DNA of 64,000 nucleotides, from NCBI GenBank assembly GCA_963711465.1, contig CAVQEG010000003.1:186001-250000 (forward strand), in the 5' to 3' direction. The notes below the pieces were generated by a model. The model saw nothing but the letters and a program-made list of their open reading frames with translations. It was not told where the DNA came from and did not search any database. Below are positions 26,045 through 33,067 of the stretch, in pieces (position 1 is the first letter of the stretch; every line of letters starts with the position of its first letter). The DNA is from CAVQEG01 sp963711465 (GTDB lineage Bacteria > Bacteroidota > Ignavibacteria > OLB7). A program made the translations under genes and the position numbers.

Positions 26045-26611
26045 TTACCAGCTGAAGAGGTTGTAGGTGATGCTCACTCCCAGGCCGTAGACCGTCTGCA
26101 TCCGGACCTGATTCTGCGCGTCGATCGCCGGCATGGCGCCGACGAATGCCGATGGACCCAGTGACCAGCTGTCGTTGTCCGGTACGCGGACCGTGGACGT
26201 GATGGTCTCCTGCCGAATGGTCTTCGTCGAGTCGTGGATGATGGTCGTCGGCGCCCGCCGCAGCAGGATGTCGAAGACGCCAGCCGCCGGCCCGCGCAGC
26301 GAGAACGCCACGTCCAGCGAATCACCGTCGTGCTCCGAGCTGTGGGTGAACGTCGTGGGCCGCATGACGAACGCCGAATCGCTGTCGAGGACCTCACGCG
26401 TCGTAGGCACGGCGTCCATCACCCGGTAGGGCGCGCGGGGCATGTATGTCGTGTCGTGGACCAGCTGGGTCTCGATTCGAACCTCGTGCGTCGAGTCGAT
26501 CAGTCGCAGGGTGTCCGGCTGCACTGAGAACCGCCCCGCGAGAAACGAGACGCCAGTCAGCAGCAGGGCCGCCACGACGATCAGAGTCAGTGGATTGATG
26601 CGCTCGGACAT
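26045..26611 (-). CDS. Spanin-like membrane protein
   Basis: 188 residues with an N-terminal signal-anchor (LTLIVVAALLLTGVSFLAGRFSV) followed by a long periplasmic-type beta region and a C-terminal aromatic strand ending YGLGVSITYNLFSW, typical of outer-membrane insertion. Downstream of the endolysin gene, this fits a lysis-accessory protein bridging inner and outer membranes. The start is inside the endolysin frame (218-base overlap if that frame runs to its stop). A specific spanin family was not recognised. Confidence 0.5.
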   Translation of the reverse strand: MSERINPLTLIVVAALLLTGVSFLAGRFSVQPDTLRLIDSTHEVRIETQLVHDTTYMPRAPYRVMDAVPTTREVLDSDSAFVMRPTTFTHSSEHDGDSLDVAFSLRGPAAGVFDILLRRAPTTIIHDSTKTIRQETITSTVRVPDNDSWSLGPSAFVGAMPAIDAQNQVRMQTVYGLGVSITYNLFSW

Positions 26612-27122
26612 ACCAGTAGAGGACCGGGAGAACGTGAGTCAGTCGGAACTTTGCGTTGTGGGGTTGCCAGGTGCGGTGGCGCACGAACACGCCGCCGCCG
26701 TTGTACTGTGATCCGCTCAGGCCGTTGCTCGTGTTGAACTCGAGCGTGGTGTACGAGCCACGGCCGTGGTACGCGAGGACGTAGGCGACGTGTCCGCCGC
26801 CCGGTCGCCAGAAGACGAGGATGTCGCCGGCGCGCGGCGTGTACCGCCCGCGCTCGACGTCCGCCATCGTGAATGCCCGGCCGCGAACCGCGTAGCTCCG
26901 GGCCCAGGCCGTCCGCAGTTGCGGGAAGGCCACCGCCCCCAGCCAGTCACAGAGACTGATGCTGCTCGCGCAGTAGCTCGAGGCGCGCGGCACGCGGCAG
27001 AAGTCGTTGGCGCGGTCCATGATGTACCCGCGATTGGAATTCGGCGGGTCTTCGACCGCATTCCGGTAGCCGAGTGCCGTGTCGAGGTGCGGCGGGTAGC
27101 CGGCACCCAGCCACGGCAGCAT
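26394..27122 (-). CDS. CHAP-type endolysin
   Basis: 242 residues. Core: DRANDFCRVPRASSYCASSISLCDWLGAV (catalytic-type Cys region) and AGDILVFWRPGGGHVAYVLAYHGRGSYTTLEFNTSNG (the catalytic His with a following Asn-type motif), matching CHAP/NlpC-like peptidoglycan amidases or endopeptidases. The final 70 residues overlap the spanin-like gene in another frame and look out-of-frame in composition, so the functional protein may need only the first 170 residues. A holin-like gene lies just upstream. Confidence 0.75.
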   Translation of the reverse strand: MLPWLGAGYPPHLDTALGYRNAVEDPPNSNRGYIMDRANDFCRVPRASSYCASSISLCDWLGAVAFPQLRTAWARSYAVRGRAFTMADVERGRYTPRAGDILVFWRPGGGHVAYVLAYHGRGSYTTLEFNTSNGLSGSQYNGGGVFVRHRTWQPHNAKFRLTHVLPVLYWYVRAHQSTDSDRRGGPAADWRLVSRGAVLSAAGHPATDRLDARGSNRDPAGPRHDIHAPRALPGDGRRAYDA

Positions 27123-27132
27123 GTACGCGGTA

Positions 27133-27453
27133 TCAGAATCCCGGAGGGATTGCGATCGGGCCGGCACCTGGCGCAGCGAATCCGAAGACGCTGGCAACCG
27201 CGCAGAGGCCGATGAACAGCAACACGCCAACAGCCACAAGGCTGATAGCACGTGGATCGCCCTTGATGCTGTCGAACGTGTTGTAGTCCGGCATGCAGAG
27301 CAGGTCGATGAGCAGGAACAGCGTGGTGCCGAGGGCGACGAACGACAGGAACGCCGCGTAGATCGAGTACTCGTCGGTGATGCTGGTGAGGCATACCCCG
27401 GCGACGGCCAACAGGCCGAGAGCCGTGAGAAATCGAAAGACATTGAACTTCAT
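27133..27453 (-). CDS. Holin-like membrane protein
   Basis: 106 residues with three strongly hydrophobic segments: FLTALGLLAVAGVCL, YAAFLSFVALGTTLFLLIDLLCM and AISLVAVGVLLFIGLCAVASVFGF. Small multi-span protein directly upstream of a CHAP endolysin, so a holin is the best guess. Start at 27453 follows an ACACCAACCGATCACCACG leader. Confidence 0.6.
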   Translation of the reverse strand: MKFNVFRFLTALGLLAVAGVCLTSITDEYSIYAAFLSFVALGTTLFLLIDLLCMPDYNTFDSIKGDPRAISLVAVGVLLFIGLCAVASVFGFAAPGAGPIAIPPGF

Positions 27454-27941
27454 CGTGGTGATCGGTTGGTGTTGAACCGGATTCGGGTGCGAGCCGTAAA
27501 CGTCAGTTGCTTTCGCCATGCAGAACCAGCGTGACAATCCAGAGGCGGAGGAACGCAGCCATGGCACAAGGATTCGTGGAACGTCGGTCGGCGGTGTAGG
27601 CCTTCTCGCAGCGGGTGGTGATCCGCGCACAATGCAGTGCAGCTCGTCCTGAAAACAAAACACGCGGCGCCCTGCGAGAAGGCACCGCGTTTCGCGCTGG
27701 CAAACATAAGTCTTTTCGCGCCGCCGTGTCAAGCACGGCGAAAAAATGCCCCCGGCCGAATTCTGCGATGCCGACAGCGAGCTGCGACCGAGGGCGGTGT
27801 GGCGGTCAACAGCAATTCGCGTCTGCAGCGAAACACGACGCGAATGCCGTGGGAATTGCCGAGCTGATTACCGTGCGTGGAACGTGGTCGGAACCCCGCG
27901 GTGAATATACGGCCCGCGGCCGTAGTGCCGCGATCCACGCG
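27454..27941. other. Intergenic region with a long inverted repeat
   Basis: 488 bases between the holin-like gene and the next gene, with no convincing ORF. It contains perfect 12-base inverted arms GCCTTCTCGCAG (27600-27611) and CTGCGAGAAGGC (27672-27683). It is one of the longest gaps in the minus-strand block and may hold the late/lysis promoter or a regulatory RNA. Confidence 0.5.
27600..27683. repeat. 12-bp inverted repeat with 60-base loop
   Basis: Arms GCCTTCTCGCAG and CTGCGAGAAGGC are perfect complements. The inside contains smaller pairable blocks (GATCCGCG region against CGCGGCGCC), so an 84-base stem-loop RNA could form on either strand. Confidence 0.6.
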
Positions 27942-28313
27942 CTACTGATCGCGGATCCGCGCGCGAGGCACGGGTACCGACGCGGGCGATGCGTCCGAAC
28001 GCTGCTCCGCGATCCAGCGACGGGCCATCGCCACAATCTCATGCGACGAATGGTCGTTGGACTGGATCGCGCCGCGTGCCGCCTGCCGACTTCGTTCGGC
28101 CGCGACGCGAGCGGACTGTCCCTCGATCCGCGCACACTCCTCGAGCAACCGCCACTCGTCGTCCGTCAGGGCCTCGGCATACTCGAGAAGCAAGCGCGTG
28201 ACGGTCGTCGGCGACGTCGACGGCTCGGGCTTCCACCAGTATCCGAGCCGCAGACGCTGCACGACGGCCGCAATCAGGCACGCGCCTGACACCGCCAGAA
28301 GCACGTAGAACAT
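27942..28313 (-). CDS. Single-span membrane protein with helical tail
   Basis: 123 residues: N-terminal transmembrane helix (FYVLLAVSGACLIAAVVQRL) followed by a charged helical domain (EYAEALTDDEWRLLEECARIE, RVAAERSRQAARGAIQS). Helical Glu/Arg coiled-coil with an N-terminal anchor could be an inner-membrane spanin or cell-envelope protein; not specific. First gene of an operon of small genes read leftward from about 30 kb to the lysis region. Confidence 0.5.
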   Translation of the reverse strand: MFYVLLAVSGACLIAAVVQRLRLGYWWKPEPSTSPTTVTRLLLEYAEALTDDEWRLLEECARIEGQSARVAAERSRQAARGAIQSNDHSSHEIVAMARRWIAEQRSDASPASVPVPRARIRDQ

Positions 28314-28325
28314 GAATCCTGCCTC

Positions 28326-28523
28326 TTACTGTTCGCGTGTGGGTACAACTCGGCACCGCGCCCGCGTCTCGGCCTGCACCGCGCGGTATTCCTGCTCCCG
28401 GAGGTCGCGGAATGACGGCCGACGACCGTCGGTCCGTGGCCCGTGACGTTCCGACGCCAGAAGATAGCCGAGTGCGAAGCCGCCGGCGACGGCCGTCGTC
28501 AGCCGCAGTATTGATGTTGTCAT
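28326..28523 (-). CDS. Small membrane protein
   Basis: 65 residues: MTTSILRLTTAVAGGFALGYLLASER gives one hydrophobic segment, then a basic tail. ATGA-type overlap with the next gene upstream. Unknown function. Confidence 0.5.
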   Translation of the reverse strand: MTTSILRLTTAVAGGFALGYLLASERHGPRTDGRRPSFRDLREQEYRAVQAETRARCRVVPTREQ

Positions 28524-28771
28524 TGTCGTTCGAGAATGTGCGTGAGGTGATTGACCACGTCGTCGATCGCGGCGCGCACCGTGTGGAACTTCGCGTCATT
28601 CGTCTGCCGCAGTCCGTCCCGCAGGTCCTCGACGCGATCCAGTGCGTCGAGGCACGCCAGCACCTCGTCGTAGTACCGGACATCGCCCTCGACGTACAGC
28701 TGACGCGACACGTCCTGCTCGCTGAGGGTCTCGCGCCGCATGCGCTGCCGCCTGTCACGCGCCGGCGTCAT
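28520..28771 (-). CDS. Small helical protein
   Basis: 83 residues, MTPARDRRQRMRRETLSEQD, with two amphipathic helices (EVLACLDALDRVEDLRDGLRQ, HTVRAAIDDVVNHLTHILERQ). Both ends overlap neighbouring genes by four bases. No family recognised. Confidence 0.5.
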   Translation of the reverse strand: MTPARDRRQRMRRETLSEQDVSRQLYVEGDVRYYDEVLACLDALDRVEDLRDGLRQTNDAKFHTVRAAIDDVVNHLTHILERQ

Positions 28772-29004
28772 GCGTCGTCCTCGTCCAAACCGCACCACTC
28801 GTCGTCCCATCGCTCCATCTCCTCGGTCGTCGCGCACGCGCTGCATACGTCGTACTCGTCGCCTTCGGCGGTGATCCACCAGCAACCGCCGGCACACGCC
28901 TGGAGGTCTGTGCATCCGCACCGCACGCACCGACGAACGTCGAACGGCTCGCCGGCAGGCAAGTGGTCAACGGCTGTTCTTCGGTCCGGAACGTCAGACG
29001 TCAT
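28768..29004 (-). CDS. Zinc-ribbon phage protein
   Basis: 78 residues with a cysteine cluster CVRCGCTDLQACAGGCWW and CSAC further on, a pattern found in many small phage and plasmid proteins of unknown function (CRRCGCTDDRACPGGCSW family). It probably binds zinc. Overlaps the next gene by four bases. Confidence 0.65.
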   Translation of the reverse strand: MTSDVPDRRTAVDHLPAGEPFDVRRCVRCGCTDLQACAGGCWWITAEGDEYDVCSACATTEEMERWDDEWCGLDEDDA

Positions 29005-29174
29005 TTCGACCTCCGGTCGAACATGCCGACCGCATTGAGTCCGGCACCGGTCAAGAACACCAGGCCGCAGATCAGCGCAATTGCCGTATGCGTTGTCCAT
29101 TCACAGACGATAGCGGCGACGAACACGGCGCCGACGGCCAGCAGCCCGAGCGATACAAGGGTCTTTGTTGTCAT
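29001..29174 (-). CDS. Small two-span membrane protein
   Basis: 57 residues with two hydrophobic segments (LVSLGLLAVGAVFVAAIV and AIALICGLVFLTGAGLNAV). Four-base overlaps to both neighbours. Could be an accessory lysis or superinfection-exclusion protein; nothing specific. Confidence 0.5.
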   Translation of the reverse strand: MTTKTLVSLGLLAVGAVFVAAIVCEWTTHTAIALICGLVFLTGAGLNAVGMFDRRSK

Positions 29175-29692
29175 GGCAGAAGATCTCGATTGTCGACCGC
29201 GATGCCGAGCGTCGCGGTACGCTTGGTTTCGTACTGGTAGCATTTGATCGACAGGCCCGCGGGGGCCGATTGCCCGATTCGCCGCAGGCACGAAACGAGT
29301 ACCGCTGATTCCCGTCGCACAGCAGCAATTGACTGCGTAATTGGCTGCGCCCTTGCCACGCGTTGTACGCGATCACCCTTGCCGACAACCAACAACCCCC
29401 AGTGCTCGGGCAGGTCGTTGACGTGAATCACACCGCGCGGTGCCAGGTAGTACCGCACGTGCCCCATACCCCAATCCGGATACCGCCGAAAGATCTTCCG
29501 CGAATCACGCAGGAAGTCCGTGCGCGAAGCCTTGCATTCGATGAGCGTCGTCGTACGCCCCCAGCCCAACGCATCGGCCTGCTCAACGCCGCGCGTCACG
29601 ATCTCCGTCGCAACCACGACGTGCTCCTTCCGCAGCCATCGTGCCGCGAGCTCGATGAGCTGGCTGTGCGTCAATACGCGTCGTCCTCGCAT
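29171..29692 (-). CDS. MmcB-like PD-(D/E)XK nuclease family protein
   Basis: 173 residues. HSQLIELAARWLRKEHVVVATEIVTRG, then TTTLIECKASRTDFLRDSRKIFRRYP, is the MmcB/VRR-like pattern with the E-x-K catalytic motif; YLAPRGVIHVNDLPEHWGLLVV follows. In bacteria this family is linked to DNA damage responses; in phages it is a common accessory nuclease. Overlaps the next gene by 22 bases. Confidence 0.7.
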   Translation of the reverse strand: MRGRRVLTHSQLIELAARWLRKEHVVVATEIVTRGVEQADALGWGRTTTLIECKASRTDFLRDSRKIFRRYPDWGMGHVRYYLAPRGVIHVNDLPEHWGLLVVGKGDRVQRVARAQPITQSIAAVRRESAVLVSCLRRIGQSAPAGLSIKCYQYETKRTATLGIAVDNRDLLP

Positions 29693-30006
29693 TCGAAGCG
29701 GTCGTCGTCGCTGACGCTTGCCGAAACCGGGAGCAGTTCATAAGCATGCACTGGCTGCACGGTCGCCCGCTGCGAAAACTGCCGCGCCAGTTCCTCAGTC
29801 GTCGGCGTCAGGCAGTAGACCGCCGACCCACCGTAGAACTGCGTGACGGGCGGCGTACTCGGGATATCGATACGCAGCATGACGCTGCCGAACATCTCGA
29901 TCTCGGACACGAGGCCCGCAAGCTTTCGGTGGCCCATCAACTCGAGGATCGACCACTGCTCGAATTGTCCGTCACCCGATTCAATCTTGGATTGCGATGC
30001 GTTCAT
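29671..30006 (-). CDS. Conserved phage/plasmid protein of unknown function
   Basis: 111 residues: FEQWSILELMGHRKLAGLVSEIEMFGSVMLRIDIP, then QFYGGSAVYCLTPTTEELARQF. The W-x-I-L-E-L-M-G-H-x-x-L-A-G start and the F-Y-G-x-x-A-(I/V)-Y-x-(I/L)-T-P pattern are shared by a widespread mobile-element family with no assigned role. Acidic C-terminus. Confidence 0.7.
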   Translation of the reverse strand: MNASQSKIESGDGQFEQWSILELMGHRKLAGLVSEIEMFGSVMLRIDIPSTPPVTQFYGGSAVYCLTPTTEELARQFSQRATVQPVHAYELLPVSASVSDDDRFECEDDAY

Positions 30007-30021
30007 TACGCGTGGGATTAG

Positions 30022-30288
30022 TTAGTGATTGAACTTCGATCTCCAGTAGTCTCGCAGCCAGAGTCGCAGTGATGCGAGCCAGCTATGGCCCGCGTTGTGG
30101 TATCGTCTGATCGTTGCTCCGAAATCCATGTAGCGCCACGCGATGTAGGGCCACGCGAGGGGGCCAAGCGGCAGCATCAGCAACCGCGCCGCGAGACCGG
30201 GCACTCGATCGCCACGCTCTTCCGCGTAGAGCCCAGCGGCGTAGCTGCTCACAACCCACAGAACCGCTGCCTCCCTCCACCACGTCAT
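30022..30288 (-). CDS. Small membrane-associated protein
   Basis: 88 residues with a hydrophobic N-terminus (AAVLWVVSSYAAGLY) and a second segment (LLMLPLGPLAWPYIAWRY), ending basic. Overlaps the upstream gene by four bases. Unknown function. Confidence 0.5.
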   Translation of the reverse strand: MTWWREAAVLWVVSSYAAGLYAEERGDRVPGLAARLLMLPLGPLAWPYIAWRYMDFGATIRRYHNAGHSWLASLRLWLRDYWRSKFNH

Positions 30289-30542
30289 TCGTCACCCTCC
30301 CCTGCGTCTGCCAGAATGCGCTTGTAATGGTCACGGCAGGCGGCGATGGCGCTCTCGCGCGTCGTGTTCTTGTGCGAGCCGAAGCGGCTTTTAAGCGTGG
30401 CGTATTGGCCTTCGCTCCGCATCGCGGCGTATGCGCGCCACTCCTCCCACGCGACATCCCGGCGGACGATGCGATAGTCCCACGCGCCAGCGTAGGCGAT
30501 GCCGTCCTCATCGAATTCCAGATCCGTCTCGTGTGCCGTCAT
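30285..30542 (-). CDS. Small uncharacterised protein with GAGGCACTAC leader
   Basis: 85 residues: DLEFDEDGIAYAGAWDYRIVRRDVAW, then ESAIAACRDHYKRILADAGEGDE, mixed alpha/beta and acidic. The start at 30542 follows TGAGGCACTACG, one of several copies of this leader in this region. Function unknown. Confidence 0.55.
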   Translation of the reverse strand: MTAHETDLEFDEDGIAYAGAWDYRIVRRDVAWEEWRAYAAMRSEGQYATLKSRFGSHKNTTRESAIAACRDHYKRILADAGEGDE

Positions 30543-30620
30543 CGTAGTGCCTCATACTGCATTGAACATACTTGATACTGGATGTGCCCGATGGCGCGCC
30601 GATCCCCCGACCGACGCGCC
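30543..30620 (-). promoter_or_regulatory. Repeated leader module, copy 1
   Basis: On the coding strand: GGCGCGTC, spacer, GGCGCGCCATCGGGCACA, about 40 bases, then GAGGCACTAC directly before the ATG of the 85-residue gene. GGCGCG and CGCGCC on the opposite strand form a hairpin. A near-identical arrangement is found at 31218-31292. Confidence 0.6.
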
Positions 30621-30630
30621 GCGAGCGTGA

Positions 30631-30873
30631 TTAGTTCGACCCCGACCACGACCACGACCCCGACCTCGACCCCGACCTCGACCCCGACCCCGACCACGAC
30701 CACGACCCCGACCCCGACCACGACCACGACCACGACCCCGACCCCGACCCCGACCACGACCACGACCACGACCCCGACCCCGACCTCGACCCCGACCTCG
30801 ACCCCGACCTCGACCCCGACCACGACCCCGACGCAGACCGCTCGTGTCCAGCCCTCAGTAGTGCGGCACTCAT
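30631..30873 (-). CDS. Ser-Gly/Trp/Arg repeat protein (hypothetical)
   Basis: 80-residue ORF whose ATG overlaps the stop of the upstream gene (ATGA coupling, the norm in this operon). After MSAALLRAGHERSA the rest is Ser-X repeats with X = Gly, Trp or Arg, each encoded by a TCGNGG hexamer differing only at N. No homologue recognised. The opposite strand is also open (Thr-Pro/Thr-Ser repeats), so coding is not proven; coupling and co-orientation favour this strand. Confidence 0.4.
   Translation of the reverse strand: MSAALLRAGHERSASGSWSGSRSGSRSGSRSGSGSWSWSWSGSGSGSWSWSWSGSGSWSWSGSGSRSGSRSGSWSWSGSN
30634..30835. repeat. Degenerate hexanucleotide tandem repeat (CGACCN)n
   Basis: About 33 head-to-tail copies of a 6-base unit CGACCN with N = C, A or T (TCGNGG on the other strand). 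The array is uninterrupted and in frame with an 80-residue ORF. Such arrays expand and contract by slippage. Confidence 0.9.
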
Positions 30874-31217
30874 TCGATCACCTCTCGCGTCAGCTGGTGC
30901 GGATAGATCGCGGCGTCGATGATCGCCCCGCGCCCGATGACGACTGGGCCATCCGAAAACGGCTCGGCTTCACGGATCGCGCCCTTCTGCATCGCCTCGC
31001 TGAAGCGCCCTGTATCCGCGATCCACGCCGCGTCCTCAATCACCAGCTCGTGCTCGTAGACTCCGATGAGTCGACCCGTGTAGTAGTGCGTGACGGTGCG
31101 AATCATGTACGGCTGTCCGACGTGGTACGGATGCGCTCCGTCGACCGCGTGCCCCGGCGCCGCGTTGCCCGACGCGCCTCCCAGTAGCTCTCTGACCTGC
31201 TCTGCTGTGAAAGTCAT
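30870..31217 (-). CDS. Conserved mobile-element protein of unknown function
   Basis: 115 residues: FTAEQVRELLGG ... HPYHVGQPYMIRTVTHYYTGRLIGVYEHELVIEDAAWIADTGRF, EVEPF-like AEPFSDGPVVIGRGAIIDAAIY. The Y-x-I-R-T-V-T, D-A-A-W-I-A-D-T-G-R-F and G-P-V-x-(I/V)-G-R-G-A-(I/L)-I-D-A segments mark a family common on plasmids and phages without known function. Start at 31217 follows GGAGGCACTACA. Confidence 0.7.
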   Translation of the reverse strand: MTFTAEQVRELLGGASGNAAPGHAVDGAHPYHVGQPYMIRTVTHYYTGRLIGVYEHELVIEDAAWIADTGRFSEAMQKGAIREAEPFSDGPVVIGRGAIIDAAIYPHQLTREVIE

Positions 31218-31292
31218 TGTAGTGCCTCCATTGATTGTGTGCCCGATGGCGCGCCGGGCGTCCCGCATCGTCGCCGATGCCCCGACGCGCCA
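31218..31292 (-). promoter_or_regulatory. Repeated leader module, copy 2
   Basis: Coding strand: GGCGCGTCGGGG, spacer, GGCGCGCCATCGGGCACA, ACAATCAATG, then GAGGCACTACA and ATG. Matches copy 1 in order and sequence of its blocks. It precedes the 115-residue conserved gene. Confidence 0.6.
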
Positions 31293-31363
31293 CACCGTAC
31301 CTCTGGTGATCCCGGTCACGGCGTTTCCGTGCTCAGGTTGTCGGGCGTGCTTTCGGTAGTGCC

Positions 31364-31570
31364 TCACATGCGATCCGCGCTCCAGTCGTCGAGCCGAATA
31401 ATCCATCGAGACGGCAGCAGATGCGCGATTAGATTCGAGCAACGGTGGATGATGTACCAGACCGTGGAAACGCGGGCGTGTCCGTACCCACCGCAGCGCT
31501 CACATGGCTCGATGTCCGTGATGCCACCGCCGAATCCGCCGCAGTCCGGGCATTCGGCTTTTATTGTCAT
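31364..31570 (-). CDS. Small zinc-finger protein (DnaJ-like cysteines)
   Basis: 68 residues: ECPDCGGFGGGI and EPCERCGGYGH are two C-x-x-C-x-G-x-G repeats as in DnaJ zinc domains; the rest is a helical/basic segment. Start at 31570 follows GAGGCACTACCG, and another GAGGCACTAC follows its stop. Probably a small zinc-binding accessory protein. Confidence 0.55.
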   Translation of the reverse strand: MTIKAECPDCGGFGGGITDIEPCERCGGYGHARVSTVWYIIHRCSNLIAHLLPSRWIIRLDDWSADRM

Positions 31571-31580
31571 CGGTAGTGCC

Positions 31581-31790
31581 TCACTCGAATAATTTGATCT
31601 GATTCGGATTCGGCGGCGGGACGTACTCGATGCACGTCATCCGACTGAAGTCGTCGAGCGCCAGCGGTGCCGGCGGCGTGCGGGCAATCCACGCGACGTT
31701 GCGCGAGACGTACGCGTCGAATGTCTCGCACGCGGCTCGTCGCTGACAGCTGTGGCAGTACCGTCGCGCGAATTCAGTGATCTCGTTCAT
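31581..31790 (-). CDS. Small Cys-containing protein
   Basis: 69 residues with CHSCQRRAAC in the N-terminal third, then a Pro-rich C-terminus (YVPPPNPNQIKLFE) that resembles a sliding-clamp-type peptide. Overlaps the upstream HTH gene by 17 bases. Function unknown. Confidence 0.5.
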   Translation of the reverse strand: MNEITEFARRYCHSCQRRAACETFDAYVSRNVAWIARTPPAPLALDDFSRMTCIEYVPPPNPNQIKLFE

Positions 31791-32091
31791 CAGTCCTGGC
31801 TGTTGCGATTTTCTCGACCTCCGCGACGAGGTCGCCGAGCTTGACGTCGTACATGCGGCAGAGCGTCCAAAGAGTGTCGAGCGGCAGGCGTTGCCGACCC
31901 TTCTCCACGTTGATGATCGATACCGGTGACAGTCCGACCTGGTCGGCAACGGTTCGTTGGGAGTATCCGCGGTACTCGCGCCATTCGCGCAGCACGCCGC
32001 CGAGTGCCGGCCAGAGCCCGGCCGTCTCCTCCTTGCGGAGTGCGCCGATGCGGCCGCGTAGCGTTTGGATCTCCGTCTCGGGTTCGATCAT
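31774..32091 (-). CDS. XRE-family helix-turn-helix regulator
   Basis: 105 residues. The HTH occupies residues 30-90: LGGVLREWREYRGYSQRTVADQVGLSPVSIINVEKGRQRLPLDTLWTLCRMYDV, with the classic S-Q-x-x-(V/L)-A and I-x-x-x-E-x-G-R features. A short helical head precedes it. Likely an early regulator controlling part of the minus-strand operon. Confidence 0.85.
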   Translation of the reverse strand: MIEPETEIQTLRGRIGALRKEETAGLWPALGGVLREWREYRGYSQRTVADQVGLSPVSIINVEKGRQRLPLDTLWTLCRMYDVKLGDLVAEVEKIATARTDERDH

Positions 32092-32751
32092 GCCACCTCC
32101 TCCGCAATCGCCTCGACGAACCGCAGAGCCACCGTCTTCATCCGCTCGAGCTCGTCGACCGCATGTGGCCCTTCAGCGACCGCCATTTCATGCAGGGCCG
32201 GATACCCCTCGTCGATCGATCTGATCACCTCGGTACGCGTTGCGGGCCGTCCCTCTCGGTACCACGCGAAGCCGGTCGGCTCCCGGAGGCCGAAGAGCGT
32301 GCCGCTCGGTGTCCGGACGCGCTCGTAGCCGTCGGTCACCCACAGCAGGATCACGCCCGGCTGTCGCTCGATCATCGTTCCTGCCGGCTCGCTGATGTCC
32401 TGCGGCAGGCCCGTTGTCCGGCGGCAGGACTGACGCTGAACGAGGAACGGACAGGCACGAACGGCCCACTCGGCGCACTCGCGGTGCGACGGCGGTTCGG
32501 AGCTGATGCGGTTGATCGCGCACATGGGTCCGATGAGGAACGCGAGGTGTCGGCCGAGGCGATCACCACAGATCCAGCACCGATGGTCGGCGACGCACCG
32601 CTGCATCTTCAGCGGGTCAACGACGCGGAAGTCGTAGTGGCCGTCGACGGAGGCGACGAAGTACGGCACGGGATACCCGCGCTCGACGGGCAACCGCGCG
32701 ATACGCGCGGGAATCGGTCGGGGGAGATCGTGTCGCAGCGTTGAGGTCATG
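32088..32751 (-). CDS. Conserved phage/plasmid protein with zinc knuckle
   Basis: 220 residues. N-terminal PVPYFVASVDGHYDFRVVDPLKMQRCVADHRCWICGDRLGRHLAFLIGPMCAINRISSEPPSHRECAEWAVRACPFL contains C-W-I-C-G and later Cys/His ligands; this is a widespread mobile-element family with no known role. C-terminal part ends in a helical FVEAIAEEVA. Start at 32751; overlaps the HTH gene by four bases. Confidence 0.65.
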
Positions 32752-32761
32752 GTTGCTCCTG

Positions 32762-33067
32762 TTATCGGTGTTGGAATAGGTCTCGGATCTCGGCGGCCGT
32801 CGGCTGCCGGAACCCCGGGTACTTCAGTGGCCACCGCCGGGCGTTGGGCCGCAGGTCGAGCACCTGCGTTCCCTTCCACTGGTTGCACGCGCGGCACAGC
32901 AGCTGGAGGTTGGCGAGGCTGTTGGTGCCGCCCCGAGCGCGGGGAACGATGTGGTCGAGCGTCAAGTCGCGTTCGGCACCACAACGCAGGCAGCGACCGC
33001 CGTCGCGCTTGGTCACGTACTGCCGTCGCCGGAGCTTCCTGGCCCTGACGCGGTCGGATGCCCTCAC
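32762..33067 (-). CDS. HNH endonuclease
   Basis: 101 residues, GTG start at 33067 overlapping the previous stop (GTGA). RRRQYVTKRDGGRCLRCGAERDLTLDHIVPRARGGTNSLANLQLLCRACNQWKG is a full HNH domain: Cys pair, L-D-H-I-V-P, the N-L-Q-x-L-C and C-N-x-x-K-G end. Free-standing HNH enzymes in phages may act in packaging or as homing enzymes. Confidence 0.88.
   Translation of the reverse strand: MRASDRVRARKLRRRQYVTKRDGGRCLRCGAERDLTLDHIVPRARGGTNSLANLQLLCRACNQWKGTQVLDLRPNARRWPLKYPGFRQPTAAEIRDLFQHR

Noticed and set aside
30582..31187. Plus-strand ORF of 201 codons with Thr-Pro/Thr-Ser repeats
   Set aside because: It runs against the operon direction, crosses the start of a conserved minus-strand gene and owes its length to the hexanucleotide repeat. 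The minus-strand ORF is better placed.
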